Below, piece by piece: positions 52,645 through 61,935 of a stretch of DNA of 64,000 bases. The notes beneath the pieces are model-generated. The model had not been told where the DNA came from, did no database searches, and was given only the letters and a program-made list of their open reading frames with translations. The stretch covers positions 1,116,001-1,180,000 of the forward strand of contig NZ_AP022826.1 in assembly GCF_014466985.1 (NCBI RefSeq), read 5' to 3'. The stretch comes from Nitrosophilus labii. Its GTDB lineage: Bacteria > Campylobacterota > Campylobacteria > Campylobacterales > Nitratiruptoraceae. A program made the position numbers and the translations under genes. Each line of letters starts with the position of its first letter. Position 1 is the stretch's first letter.

Positions 52645-52662
52645 CTCGGCCAAAAGGCCGAG
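52645..52662. terminator. Hairpin between convergent genes (Met8 operon and metal pump)
   Basis: CTCGGCC / GGCCGAG with an AAAA loop, extendable to GATTAAACCTCGGCC against GGCCGAGAATTTAATC. It is symmetric and likely works in both directions. Confidence 0.85.
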
Positions 52663-52665
52663 AAT

Positions 52666-55600
52666 TTAATCTCCTTTTTTGTAAAAAAGAAGATAAAGAG
52701 ATGGAAGAACAATCAAAGTCAACAGAGTCGAACTTATGATTCCACCTACCACAACAACTGCTAACGGATACTGTATCTCACTACCTACTCCTGTGGCAAA
52801 CAATAGAGGTAAAATACCAAACAGAGTAGTAAATGCAGTCATCAAAACAGGTCTTAGACGAAGAAGCGTTGCATCTTTGAGTAGAGTCTCCAGTTTTACG
52901 TGTGTATATCTCTTTTTTAACTCATCTATAAAACTTACCAAAACTATCCCATTTAGGACTGCAATAGCAAAAACTGCGATAAATCCCACTATAGCCGATA
53001 TTGTTAGATACTCTTTGCTTATAATAAGAGCGGCTATTCCTCCTATGAGTCCAAGAGGAACTCCAAGCATTATCAAAAGCGCTTTAGAAAAGGAGTTAAA
53101 AGCTGTATAGAGAAGTAAAAATATTATCAAAAAAGTAATAGGTATTATCAACATAAGTTTTTTAGTAGCTTCTTGCATATTTTTAAAATCTCCAGCCCAT
53201 TTTATATAATAACCAGCAGGAAAATCAACACTTTTTTTTATCGCCTCATTTGCCTCTTTTACAAAAGAGGCCATATCTTTGCCATCTACTTCCATAGAAA
53301 TCACCATATATCGACTCAAATTTTCCCTTTTTATAAAAGAGGGACCTTGGACTACTCTAATATCACAAACCTCTTCCAAAGAGACCATTTTGCCACTTTT
53401 TGAGCGTAGCTGAAGAGATTTTATATTTTCAATACTCTTTTTTGCATCCTTAATTTTAGGAACTATCCCAAACCTCCTGACTCCCTCAATCTTTTCGGTT
53501 ACCGGCTCTTCTCCAATACCGTATCTTATCACATCCATAACTTCTGCTACATCTAGTCCATATCTCGAAAGAGCTAAATAGTTCGGTCTTATCTCTATCT
53601 GTGCTTGACCCAATTGAGACTCAACCTCAACTCTCTCAAGACCATCTATATTTTTTATTACTTTTGTAATATTTTCAGCCAATCTACCTAGAATCTTTTG
53701 ATCTTCGCCAAAAATCTTTATAGCAAGTTCTGCTTTCACTCCCTCTAAAAGTTCCTCTATCCTCATAGAAATAGGCTGAGTCGGGATAAACTGAACATAA
53801 TCAAATCTCTCTTGTAGATCATGGGTCATCTTTTTTGCCAATTGTTCTATATTTTCAACGCTATCTTTTAAAGTAAGTAAAACCTCCATATAATTGGCCT
53901 GGGCCGTCTCACCTTTTTCGCTCCTTCCAATCATACTCAAAACCGACTCCACACTGCCGCCATAATTTTTAAGAATATACCTCTCAATATCCTGAGCCGT
54001 ATTAATACTTTGAGTCAGTGCGGTACCAGGTATAGCTATAACACGATACATAATAGACTCTTCATTTAGTTCTGGCATAAACTCTCTTCCTTGCTGCAAT
54101 AAAAGCCAAATCGTTACAAAAAAAAGAACCGCTACTACAGCTACCACAGATTTTGCATACTTTAATGAGTATTCCAAAAGAGGCAAATATACATTTTTTA
54201 TAACTTTCATCAAAGGACTGGTAGAATTCTTTACAGGCTTTAAAAGCAGATATGACAAAACAGGAATCAAAAAAAGAGCTACAGCCAAAGAACCAATCAT
54301 AACAAAAACAATATCTATAGCCATAGGCGAGTAGAGCTTTCCGGCCAAACCTTCAAGACTCAAAAGCGGTATGAAAACGGCAACTATTACTAAAGTAGCA
54401 AAAAAGACAGGTTTTGTCACACCTGCAGTGGCTTCAGAGATTATCTGTGATTTTGAAAGCCCCTTATGTTCGTGAAGTAGTCTAAAGCAGTTCTCCACTA
54501 TAACTATAGTAGCATCTACTATCATACCTATAGCTATAGATAGACCGCTCAGACTCATAAGATTTGCACTGATTCCGAACTTCTTCATAAGCAAAAAGGC
54601 TATAAGTAAAGATAGTGGAAGCGAAACTATAACAATCATGGCACTTCTAATCTCAAACAAAAACAAAAACAAAATTACCGCAACCAACAAAGCTCCGCTA
54701 AGTAGTGCAGAAGTCATAGTATTTACCGCTTTATGAGTAATCTGTGTTCTATCGTATATACTCCTTATAGACACACCTTTTGGCAGTGCGGAGTTTACCA
54801 AAGGGAGCTTCTCTTTTATATGCTTTACCACTTTTGCAGCATTGGTTCCGCTTCTTTGCAAAACCATCCCAAACATCACTTCATCTGAGTTCAAACTCAC
54901 AGCCCCAAACCTGGGGGCCTTTCCTATAACAACTTCGGCAACATCACCTATGGTGACAGCTTTAGCCTCTTTTGCTTTTACAACACTGTTTTTAATATCT
55001 TCTATACTTTCATAAAGCCCGGCACCTCTTATTAGATACTGCTCCCGGTTCATCTCAAGATACTGTCCGCCAGCTGCTTGATTACTCTTTTGCAAAGCCG
55101 ACACAATCTCTTCAAAAGTAGCATCTACCGCTTGAAGGCGCTTAGGGTCTATCAAAACTTCATACTGCTTAACAAAGCCTCCCCACCCTACAACCTCTTC
55201 TACTCCGTCAACAGATTTCAAAAGAGGAGCCACCGTATAATCGTGCAGTTCTCTAAGCTCACTCAGACTTAGTTTTTTACTTTTATCTTCTAACACATAC
55301 CAAAATACTTGTCCTAATCCAGTAGTATTAGGCCCTATAACAGGTTTGCCCCACCCTTTTGGAATATCAACGTTTCTTAGTCTCTCAGCAACTAACTGTC
55401 TTAGAAAATAGATATCATACTTATCTTCAAAAAAGACAGAAACATAAGAAAGTCCAAAAAGCGAATTTGAAAGAATCAGTTTAACCCCAGGAAGTCCGGC
55501 CATAGCCGACTCTATAGGATATGTTATAAGTTTTTCTATATCTTGAGCAGAATTTCCCGGACTTTCAGTATAAATAACTACCTGTTTGGGAGTAATATCA

Positions 55601-55716
55601 GGAAAGGCATCAATAGGTATCTCTTTGTATGCTTTATATCCAAAACCAGCAATTGCTATGAAAAGAGCTATGATTAGAAGTTTATATCTAATTAGTAAGC
55701 TGAAAAATCTTTCCAT
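52666..55716 (-). CDS. Heavy-metal efflux RND transporter (CusA/CzcA family)
   Basis: A 1016-residue inner-membrane proton antiporter with twelve predicted spans and two periplasmic loops. The fourth-span motif SGLSIAIGMIVDATIVIVEN holds the proton-relay Asp and Glu and is closer to CusA-like pumps. The porter region (QPISMRIEELLEGVKAELAIKIFGED) reads more like CzcA, so the metal (Cu/Ag or Zn/Co/Ni) is left open. It is third in a four-gene minus-strand operon with a small secreted protein, outer-membrane factor and adaptor. Confidence 0.9.
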   Translation of the reverse strand: MERFFSLLIRYKLLIIALFIAIAGFGYKAYKEIPIDAFPDITPKQVVIYTESPGNSAQDIEKLITYPIESAMAGLPGVKLILSNSLFGLSYVSVFFEDKYDIYFLRQLVAERLRNVDIPKGWGKPVIGPNTTGLGQVFWYVLEDKSKKLSLSELRELHDYTVAPLLKSVDGVEEVVGWGGFVKQYEVLIDPKRLQAVDATFEEIVSALQKSNQAAGGQYLEMNREQYLIRGAGLYESIEDIKNSVVKAKEAKAVTIGDVAEVVIGKAPRFGAVSLNSDEVMFGMVLQRSGTNAAKVVKHIKEKLPLVNSALPKGVSIRSIYDRTQITHKAVNTMTSALLSGALLVAVILFLFLFEIRSAMIVIVSLPLSLLIAFLLMKKFGISANLMSLSGLSIAIGMIVDATIVIVENCFRLLHEHKGLSKSQIISEATAGVTKPVFFATLVIVAVFIPLLSLEGLAGKLYSPMAIDIVFVMIGSLAVALFLIPVLSYLLLKPVKNSTSPLMKVIKNVYLPLLEYSLKYAKSVVAVVAVLFFVTIWLLLQQGREFMPELNEESIMYRVIAIPGTALTQSINTAQDIERYILKNYGGSVESVLSMIGRSEKGETAQANYMEVLLTLKDSVENIEQLAKKMTHDLQERFDYVQFIPTQPISMRIEELLEGVKAELAIKIFGEDQKILGRLAENITKVIKNIDGLERVEVESQLGQAQIEIRPNYLALSRYGLDVAEVMDVIRYGIGEEPVTEKIEGVRRFGIVPKIKDAKKSIENIKSLQLRSKSGKMVSLEEVCDIRVVQGPSFIKRENLSRYMVISMEVDGKDMASFVKEANEAIKKSVDFPAGYYIKWAGDFKNMQEATKKLMLIIPITFLIIFLLLYTAFNSFSKALLIMLGVPLGLIGGIAALIISKEYLTISAIVGFIAVFAIAVLNGIVLVSFIDELKKRYTHVKLETLLKDATLLRLRPVLMTAFTTLFGILPLLFATGVGSEIQYPLAVVVVGGIISSTLLTLIVLPSLYLLFYKKGD

Positions 55717-55725
55717 AATGACTCC

Positions 55726-56859
55726 TTAGTGACCGTGCCCGCCAAGTTCAGATCTAAGAAGCATAGATTTGACAAAATAGACCCCCTCAGCTACATATTC
55801 ACTTCCAGGTTTTACTCCTAAAACCGCTACCTCATCTTTGTAATCATCAACTACTTTAACCACTAAAGGAACATATTTAACTTCATGCTCTTCATGCTCT
55901 ATATGCTCTTCATGCTCTATATGCTCTAAATGTTTTTTGTGCTCTTTATTTGTCTCATCTTTATGGGACTCAGCCTCATTGGAAGGAACAAATATCACCC
56001 ACTCCCCTTTAAACATGGTAAGTGCACTTTTTTTAACAGCAACATATCTTTTAAACGGTTTCATACTCAATCTAATTGTGCCGTAAGCATTAAGTAGAAG
56101 CTTCTCCTTTTGGCTCTCTATCCAAAAAAGAACTTTTGCTCTTTGTGTCTCCTCATCCACTTTTGGTAAAAGCTGCTCAAATCTACACATAAAAGTTTTA
56201 GGTCCGATTTTTAGTTCCCCTTTTGTTTGGCTATCTATGTTGAATGCATCTTTTAAATTGACATAAGCAATAGCGTAAAACCCTCTCTCCTTTACAATCT
56301 CAGCTATTGTAGTCATAGCTTCTATATTTGAGTGAACGGGAACTAAAAGTTTACTAACCACCCCTTCTGCATGAGCTTTTATAACGAGGGTGTCGGTAGT
56401 TTTTTTTAGACTTTTAGTATCTATACCCAAAGATGAAAGCTGTGACTTTACAGTAGCCAGTTTAGCCGAAATTTCGTCTATTTTTATTGTCTCCTCAGTC
56501 AACTCTTTTTTCGAAACCAAACCTTTTTTGTAAAGTTTTTGTATAGATTCGAGATTTTTTTTTGCAGAACTTAGCTGTTTAGAAAGATAGACAAACTCCG
56601 CTGTTAGTTTTGAAAGTTCCAAAGATTTAACAAGAGCGATTTGATCTCCTCTTTTAATCTTTTGTCCAGGTTTTACAAAATACTTTTCTAGATGACCAGA
56701 AACTCTTGAGACTATATTTTGTCTCTGATTTGATAGCTGAACTACTTTGGCATTGACATCTACTCTTTTTCCAAAAAGTTTATACTCCGCCTTCTTAATC
56801 TCTATCTGTGAAGCAAAAAGCACTATGGAAGATAGTATCATAACTATTATCTTATTCAT
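55726..56859 (-). CDS. RND periplasmic adaptor with His/Glu-rich insert
   Basis: A 377-residue membrane-fusion protein: signal peptide, lipoyl half-motifs (VSGHLEKYFVKPGQKIKRGDQIALV), alpha-hairpin (about 75-145), then beta-barrel and membrane-proximal domains. A repetitive segment near residues 305-335 (EHKKHLEHIEHEEHIEHEEHE) is very rich in His and Glu and could chelate metal before handing it to the pump. A second His pair ends the chain (GGHGH). It overlaps the outer-membrane factor gene by 8 bp. Confidence 0.88.
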   Translation of the reverse strand: MNKIIVMILSSIVLFASQIEIKKAEYKLFGKRVDVNAKVVQLSNQRQNIVSRVSGHLEKYFVKPGQKIKRGDQIALVKSLELSKLTAEFVYLSKQLSSAKKNLESIQKLYKKGLVSKKELTEETIKIDEISAKLATVKSQLSSLGIDTKSLKKTTDTLVIKAHAEGVVSKLLVPVHSNIEAMTTIAEIVKERGFYAIAYVNLKDAFNIDSQTKGELKIGPKTFMCRFEQLLPKVDEETQRAKVLFWIESQKEKLLLNAYGTIRLSMKPFKRYVAVKKSALTMFKGEWVIFVPSNEAESHKDETNKEHKKHLEHIEHEEHIEHEEHEVKYVPLVVKVVDDYKDEVAVLGVKPGSEYVAEGVYFVKSMLLRSELGGHGH

Positions 56860-58030
56860 TGTAAAATCCTTGTAAATAATTTAGTTCTATAATATAGTCA
56901 TTGCACTTTTTCATAACAGACAATATTTTTCTTTTAGTCTTTAAAAGTCTGTTTTTAGCATCAAGAAGATCAAGTAGAGAACCTTTTGAGATGGCATAGC
57001 CCTCTTTAAAAAGCTCAAGAAGCTCCATCTCTTTTTTTAAAAGCTTTTTTTGTTGATGATATATATTTTTTAAATTTTTCAAAGATTCTCTTAATGAATC
57101 TATCTTGATAGATTGGAAATTTTTAATGTAGTCTCCCTCAAATAGTGATTGCAAAGCTTTAATGCGAGCTATCTGTTCCTCCTCTTTTTTAAGATTAAAC
57201 AAAGGTAGTTCCAAAGCCACACCAAATCTTGCTATCTTTTGTTCAGGCTCTTTTTCATACTCAGCAAAAATATCTATCTCTTTAATTAGCCGCTTGCTTA
57301 TTTTTGCCTCTTTTAGATAGAACTCTCTCTTTTTGGAAGCTATCTTTACTTCAGGACTTTTTAAATTTTTTAGCTTAATAGAGCTAAAATCGTAAAGAAA
57401 AGCATCTTTCAAAGCCACTTTTTTTTTGATACCTGCAATTGACAAAAGATTTTGATATGTCATAAAAAGTTCGTTTTCGTAAGATAAAATAGCATTTTCA
57501 ATCTCTGCCCTCTCCAAAGAAGCCTGTAAAAATTTTGCTTTTGTCCCAGTTCCGTTTTTATACCTCTCTTTTGCTATTAAAACAACTTTTTTTGCAATCT
57601 CCAGCTCCTCTTTAATTAAACCGAGAAGTCTTTTTTTATAAACATAATCTGTATAGGCTTTTTCTAAGATTTTTAAAAAATTTGCTTTTTGCTTTTTATA
57701 GATTGCAACTGACAAAGATATTTTTGCGTTTGAAAAAGATTTTAGCTCCTCACTAACACCAAAAAGCCTAACAGGTTGAGAGATGGTACCTCTATAGCCA
57801 TTTTTGATACTATCAAGTTCTGTATCGAACCTGCTTGTCTCAAGTTCAAATGTAGGATTTTTATAGCGCAAGGCTATCTCTTTCTCTTTTTTTGAAATTT
57901 CAGTTTTAAGTTTGCGATTTTTTAAAAATAGAGACTCTTTTAGAGCCATATTTTTAAATGTTTCAAAATCTACCGCAACATTTGCCCATAAAAATATGGG
58001 TAAAAGAAGAAAAATAGACAATAGTCTCAT
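56852..58030 (-). CDS. TolC-like outer membrane factor of the metal pump
   Basis: A 392-residue protein with a signal peptide (about 1-16) and two repeats of long coiled-coil helices (about 25-205 and 220-390) as in TolC/CusC/CzcC. A conserved-type turn occurs in FLKILEKAYTDYVYKKRLL. No lipobox was seen. It forms the exit duct with the CzcB-like adaptor and RND pump encoded downstream. Confidence 0.85.
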   Translation of the reverse strand: MRLLSIFLLLPIFLWANVAVDFETFKNMALKESLFLKNRKLKTEISKKEKEIALRYKNPTFELETSRFDTELDSIKNGYRGTISQPVRLFGVSEELKSFSNAKISLSVAIYKKQKANFLKILEKAYTDYVYKKRLLGLIKEELEIAKKVVLIAKERYKNGTGTKAKFLQASLERAEIENAILSYENELFMTYQNLLSIAGIKKKVALKDAFLYDFSSIKLKNLKSPEVKIASKKREFYLKEAKISKRLIKEIDIFAEYEKEPEQKIARFGVALELPLFNLKKEEEQIARIKALQSLFEGDYIKNFQSIKIDSLRESLKNLKNIYHQQKKLLKKEMELLELFKEGYAISKGSLLDLLDAKNRLLKTKRKILSVMKKCNDYIIELNYLQGFYNE

Positions 58031-58073
58031 ACTATACCCCTTTTAGTAGTTTTAAATGGTTGTTTAAAAAAAG

Positions 58074-58379
58074 CTATTTTTTGGGAGGTTTGTATGATGG
58101 TTTCAAAAAAGGAGGTTGGTAGATTTTTTGAAAATAAGATATCTTTTTAGAGAATTTAAGCTCAAAAAAGATTGCGCTAAATGTGTTAGGAATAACACTT
58201 TGGTGGAGTATATGGTGAAAATCGCATATATCACCGCAATTATTGCTTTTTTGAGTCTCCAGTACAAACTCTTTTACTTCTGTGTGCTCACAATGATCGG
58301 CTACATTAAAAACAATCGCGTGCGATACGTTAAAAAACATTGAACAAAGCAGTAGTATGAGCAATACTCTTTTTTTCAT
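58074..58379 (-). CDS. Small secreted Cys/His protein heading the metal efflux operon
   Basis: A 101-residue protein with a clear signal peptide (MKKRVLLILLLCSMFFNVSHA). The mature part has DHCEHTE, then CGDICDFHHILH, a clustering of Cys and His that suggests metal binding, and a Pro/Lys-rich tail. It lies 43 bp upstream of the outer-membrane factor gene on the same strand. A periplasmic metal sensor or chaperone is a reasonable guess. A plus-strand reading frame over the same bases lacks such features. Confidence 0.65.
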   Translation of the reverse strand: MKKRVLLILLLCSMFFNVSHAIVFNVADHCEHTEVKEFVLETQKSNNCGDICDFHHILHQSVIPNTFSAIFFELKFSKKISYFQKIYQPPFLKPSYKPPKK

Positions 58380-58492
58380 TATTGACTACTTTTTTAAAAA
58401 ATACATAGCTAATTTTACTATTGTAAAATTATCGTAAATTTAGTAAATAGATGTAATCTTTGTCAATGATACTTTTTAAAGTTTTACTTTTT

Positions 58493-59515
58493 TTATATCT
58501 CTATCTCTTCTACAATATTTAACCCAAATCCACTAAGCCCTACAAACTCTTTCCCTTTTTGAGAAGTTAGAAGTTTAATATTTTTAACACCTAGATTTTT
58601 CAATATCTGCGCTCCAACTCCAAACTCTTTTGTCTGATCTATAGTTTTATCAGGATTATTGATAAATATCAAAGTTCCACTGTTTTTTTTGAGATACTCT
58701 ATAGAGTTTATCAAAGATTTGTATCTTTTTTGATTAAAAAGTAATTCCACATCCAACACAACATTGTGAAATTTTACGTTACATGTCTCATGGGGACTGT
58801 AAAACTGAATCGCCGTATGGGTATTATTGAGATGGTCTTTAAAGTCGATTCTTTTTGCTTTCACATCAAAAAAGTCTATTATCTTTTCATCAATCTTTTC
58901 AACTAAAGATTCGTTTCTAAGCCTATACTCGACTATGTCAGAGATATAGACAATTTTTAGATTATGTTTTTTAGCAAACTTTTCTAAATCCTCTCTTCTT
59001 GCCATCGTACCGTCTTCATTCATTATCTCGCATATAACAGCCGCTTCTCTAAGTCCGGCTAATCGACAAATATCCACTGAGCCTTCTGTGTGTCCGGTTC
59101 TAACCAAAACACCTCCCTCTTTTGCTACCAAAGGAAAAATATGTCCAGGTTTTACAAAATCTTCTGGTGTACTAAGAGGTGATGCCAAAAGTTTTATAGT
59201 TAGATCTCTTTCATAAGCAGATATTCCTGTTGTAGCTTCTTTAGCATCAACCGAAACTGTAAAAGCAGTTTCATGCTGAGAGCTGTTGTTTTTAACCATA
59301 GGCTCTAAGTCCAAATTCTTCGCTATCTTTTTTGAGATAGCAACACAAATAAGCCCCCTTGCCTCCAAAGCCATAAAATTTACTTTTTCTGGAGTGCTAA
59401 AAGTAGCAGCGTATACCAAATCCCCCTCATTTTCCCTATCTTCGTCGTCAATCATAACGACCATATTTCCTTTTTTTATCTCTTCAATAGCCTCTTTTAC
59501 TCTTTGAATCGGCAT
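58493..59515 (-). CDS. ribB: RibBA with active DHBP synthase and degenerate GTP cyclohydrolase II domain
   Basis: The first 200 residues are 3,4-dihydroxy-2-butanone 4-phosphate synthase for riboflavin: VMIDDEDRENEGDLV (Mg and substrate acids), TGISAYERDLT and the RTGHTEGSVD motif. The remaining 140 residues follow the RibA fold (FGVGAQILKNLGVKNIKLLT at the end) but lack the C-x10-CxC zinc ligands and the LRCDCG stretch. GTP cyclohydrolase activity is therefore not expected here and must come from another gene. Similar degenerate RibBA proteins are known in Helicobacter and Campylobacter. Confidence 0.88.
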   Translation of the reverse strand: MPIQRVKEAIEEIKKGNMVVMIDDEDRENEGDLVYAATFSTPEKVNFMALEARGLICVAISKKIAKNLDLEPMVKNNSSQHETAFTVSVDAKEATTGISAYERDLTIKLLASPLSTPEDFVKPGHIFPLVAKEGGVLVRTGHTEGSVDICRLAGLREAAVICEIMNEDGTMARREDLEKFAKKHNLKIVYISDIVEYRLRNESLVEKIDEKIIDFFDVKAKRIDFKDHLNNTHTAIQFYSPHETCNVKFHNVVLDVELLFNQKRYKSLINSIEYLKKNSGTLIFINNPDKTIDQTKEFGVGAQILKNLGVKNIKLLTSQKGKEFVGLSGFGLNIVEEIEI

Positions 59516-59742
59516 TTAAACTCCCATTTTTTCTGAAATTATATCATTTAAGCACTCGGATGTCATTTATCTAACGTTTTTAATCTTTTCAACTCTTTTT
59601 AAAAACCTCTCAAGTAAAATTATTAAAAAATTGCTAATATTAAGATGTATTTTATTAGTAATAATAAATTAAAAATATTAAAAAGATACTGTCAAGTATT
59701 ATTCGCAATTTTCCTTCCCAGCAAGTTATATTTCATTGCATA

Positions 59743-59925
59743 TCAAGCAGCTTTAAGCTGCGTCTCATAGATTTTCATAACCTCTTGAAGCTTGTCTGGT
59801 TTGATATAGCTTCTTTCAATTTTCCAATCTTTAGTATACTCCATATTATCGATTTGTGAGAAATGGTAAAATTGTAGTGAATCTCCAATACCAGATTGAA
59901 GCACTTCGATAGTGTATACTCTCAA
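59743..59925 (-). CDS. Small hypothetical protein or gene fragment, 60 residues
   Basis: From a TTG at 59925 to a stop at 59743: RVYTIEVLQSGIGDSLQFYHF to KLQEVMKIYETQLKAA. It is soluble, with no motif recognised. No convincing ribosome binding site precedes it, so it may be the remnant of a larger gene lost with the nearby integrative element. It lies 50 bp downstream of the Fic gene on the same strand. Confidence 0.35.
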   Translation of the reverse strand: MRVYTIEVLQSGIGDSLQFYHFSQIDNMEYTKDWKIERSYIKPDKLQEVMKIYETQLKAA

Positions 59926-59974
59926 TTTTTTACAATTTGGTTAATCAATTTAAAAGAAAAAATCTAAATTATTT

Positions 59975-60946
59975 TTATCTTTGCAAAAACTTTCCCACTA
60001 CCTCTTTAGCTGATAACCATCTATTTTTTTGTTTAAGTGCTATAACTTTTCCTCTTTTGATAAGCTGTCTTACACTTTGCTCACTATATCCTAGATCTTT
60101 TAAAAGTTTCGATACCGGCTCTAGTTTATAGCCTCTTTTTTCATAGAGAGCTAGTATCATTCTATCTATGCTTTCTCGAAGTCCTTCTAAAATTATCGAT
60201 TTTAAAATAGTTGATTTTGCAGATGTGAGTTTTTGAATTACTTCATCTTTTTTGGGAGCTCTGTTTTTATATAATTCAAACAAAGGTAAAAGTTCTTTAT
60301 CTATCTCTTCCAAGCCTTTGTAATAGAGTTTTTTATTTTTATCATCTCCTTTAATAATGACTAACGGATATCCGTTGCTAATAAGGACGTAGTTTAAAAT
60401 TATCCTGCCTGTTCTTCCATTTCCATCGCTAAATGGATGTATCTCTTCAAAAAAGGCATGTAAGATAGAGAGTTTGGTAAAATCAAATTTTTTTTGATTA
60501 AAAAAAGCAAAGTCTACAAATATTTTTATCCACTCTTCAATGAAATGTTCCGGAAGATTGAACGCTGCACCTGTTATTTTTACCGCACCTTTTCTGAACT
60601 CTCCACTGTTCCCTAAGCTTTTGTTGATTTGGCGAATTAAAGAAGTTCCGAACAAAAACTCATTTTCTTTGAGATTTTCGTATGCGAGTTCATAAATAAA
60701 TTTTGCGGTTTTGAAGTAGTTGTATGCTTCTTGTGCACTTCTTGTTAAAACTTCATTTTTTGTTAAAATCTCTTTAAGCTCTTTTGAGGAAACAAAGTAA
60801 CCTTCTACTAAAATGGAATTTCTTGTCTCTTCTTCTAAAAGATAGAGCCACTCTCTGTTTTCTACTTTTGGCTCTTCAAGTCCTCCCAAATTATGAAGGA
60901 TCTCTTTTCTTTTTATAATAAGTTGTTCATCTATTCCCATTGTCAC
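59975..60946 (-). CDS. Fic-domain protein (AMP transferase type), class II self-inhibited
   Basis: A 323-residue protein. The core motif is HPFSDGNGRTGR (H-x-F-x-D-GN-GRxxR), which AMPylates target hydroxyls. An N-terminal inhibitory helix with SILVEG ([ST]xxxE[GN]) precedes the domain, placing it in class II. The C-terminal part ends in a winged-helix-like region (LLKDLGYSEQSVRQLIKRGKV). It resembles the widespread Fic/DOC solo proteins; the target is unknown. An ATG six bases downstream of the annotated one is also possible. Confidence 0.9.
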   Translation of the reverse strand: MTMGIDEQLIIKRKEILHNLGGLEEPKVENREWLYLLEEETRNSILVEGYFVSSKELKEILTKNEVLTRSAQEAYNYFKTAKFIYELAYENLKENEFLFGTSLIRQINKSLGNSGEFRKGAVKITGAAFNLPEHFIEEWIKIFVDFAFFNQKKFDFTKLSILHAFFEEIHPFSDGNGRTGRIILNYVLISNGYPLVIIKGDDKNKKLYYKGLEEIDKELLPLFELYKNRAPKKDEVIQKLTSAKSTILKSIILEGLRESIDRMILALYEKRGYKLEPVSKLLKDLGYSEQSVRQLIKRGKVIALKQKNRWLSAKEVVGKFLQR

Positions 60947-61322
60947 GCTTTATTTATGGATTTTGATTATTTTACCATAAAATCAACACTTTCAAGTGTC
61001 ACTTTAAATAACAATACTTGTATCGTGACAATTTAAAAAACAAAATACCAAATATATCGTATGAAACTAGAATGCCAAACTGCTAAACTAAATTTTACTC
61101 TCCAATTGGATTGTTGCTTCATGACGTTTATTTGAAATTAAATGTGCATATCTCATAGTTGTTTCAATTTTTAAAAATCATAATGTTTAAGCTTTTCAGT
61201 TTCATATTCACTAAATTTTAATTCAGATCATAATTGGCTGGTCGTAGATTCGAGTCCTGCCGAGCCCACCTCTTATTTTCATCCAATCTACAAGTTATCT
61301 TCTAAAAATCGCCATATATATT
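60947..61322. other. A+T-rich gap downstream of a cytochrome gene, with a tRNA remnant
   Basis: No gene. The only clear structure is the tRNA 3'-end remnant at 61236-61270. The rest (about 60950-61230) reads as non-coding with stops in all frames, and no repeat or promoter is obvious. Confidence 0.5.
61236..61270 (+). other. 3'-end fragment of a tRNA (possible att site)
   Basis: The sequence holds a T-arm (stem GTAGA / CCTGC with one mismatch, loop TTCGAGT) followed by the acceptor 3' strand CGAGCCC and A-CC. The 5' two-thirds of the tRNA are absent. Such 3' ends are duplicated when integrative elements enter a tRNA gene. A canonical copy would read GCAGG in the stem; two changes here indicate decay. 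Confidence 0.55.
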
Positions 61323-61655
61323 TTACTTTGAAAAAACCTCATACAAATAACTCTTTTCAAATATGGACTCTTTTAATAACTCTTTTTCCACATGGCATTT
61401 TGAACAGTTTTTGATAGCCCTATGTTCAGGTATCTTTGAATCTATCAACTTTTTTTTACTATGACACTCAAAACAGTCTTTACCGCATTCGGTATTTGGC
61501 CCAGTATAGTCTTTATGGCACTCTATACATCTTTTTAAAACTTTATGATAACTCTTATCTATAGATTTTTTCAATACAGGATGACAAGCTATACAATCAC
61601 CACTGCAAGCAAATAAAAATTGAGTAAAAAGCAAAAAAATATAAAATCTTTTCAT
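61323..61655 (-). CDS. Small periplasmic tetrahaem cytochrome c
   Basis: A 110-residue protein with a signal peptide (about 1-16) and four CXXCH sites (CIACH, CIECH, CFECH, CSKCH). Extra His between the sites (SYHK, PEHRA) can serve as distal ligands for bis-His haems. The size and spacing resemble NrfH-unrelated, small cytochrome c3/c7-like carriers. No reductase partner is adjacent, so the electron acceptor is unknown. Confidence 0.85.
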   Translation of the reverse strand: MKRFYIFLLFTQFLFACSGDCIACHPVLKKSIDKSYHKVLKRCIECHKDYTGPNTECGKDCFECHSKKKLIDSKIPEHRAIKNCSKCHVEKELLKESIFEKSYLYEVFSK

Positions 61656-61935
61656 ACAGACTCTTTTTATGCAAAGATGTAAATAATTTTTTTAACTATT
61701 ACCAGATCAAGTTTTGAAAAGTATAATTTATCGCTATTATACTAAAACCATTACTGTTTTGCATCTATGTAAGTAATTATTTCTATATCAAAGTGTAAGC
61801 TAATTGCAAGGAGTATATATATACAAAAAAAATCCATAGAAAAGGGACAATGCCCTTTTCAAAATCTTTCATTTTTCTTTACACTAACGCATAAATGATT
61901 AAAATAATTTAATCTCATAAATCAGTATGTTTTAC
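61656..61935. promoter_or_regulatory. Intergenic region with the terminator of the outer-membrane protein gene
   Basis: The first half is the upstream region of the cytochrome gene on the minus strand, A+T rich without a sharp -10 box. The second half carries the hairpin at 61839-61860. No small gene was found. Confidence 0.35.
61839..61860 (-). terminator. Rho-independent terminator of the outer-membrane protein transcript
   Basis: GAAAAGGG / CCCTTTTC eight-bp stem with a six-base loop. On the minus strand it is followed by TATGGATTTTTTTTG, a proper U-tract, 76 bp after the stop of the barrel protein. Confidence 0.8.

Noticed and set aside
52666-55716. Naming the RND pump CusA or CzcA
   Set aside because: Span four looks CusA-like but the porter domain reads CzcA-like; the metal cannot be decided from motifs alone.
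58116-58343. Plus-strand 75-residue frame opposite the small secreted protein
   Set aside because: It lacks a good ribosome binding site and features; the minus-strand frame has a textbook signal peptide and leads the metal operon.
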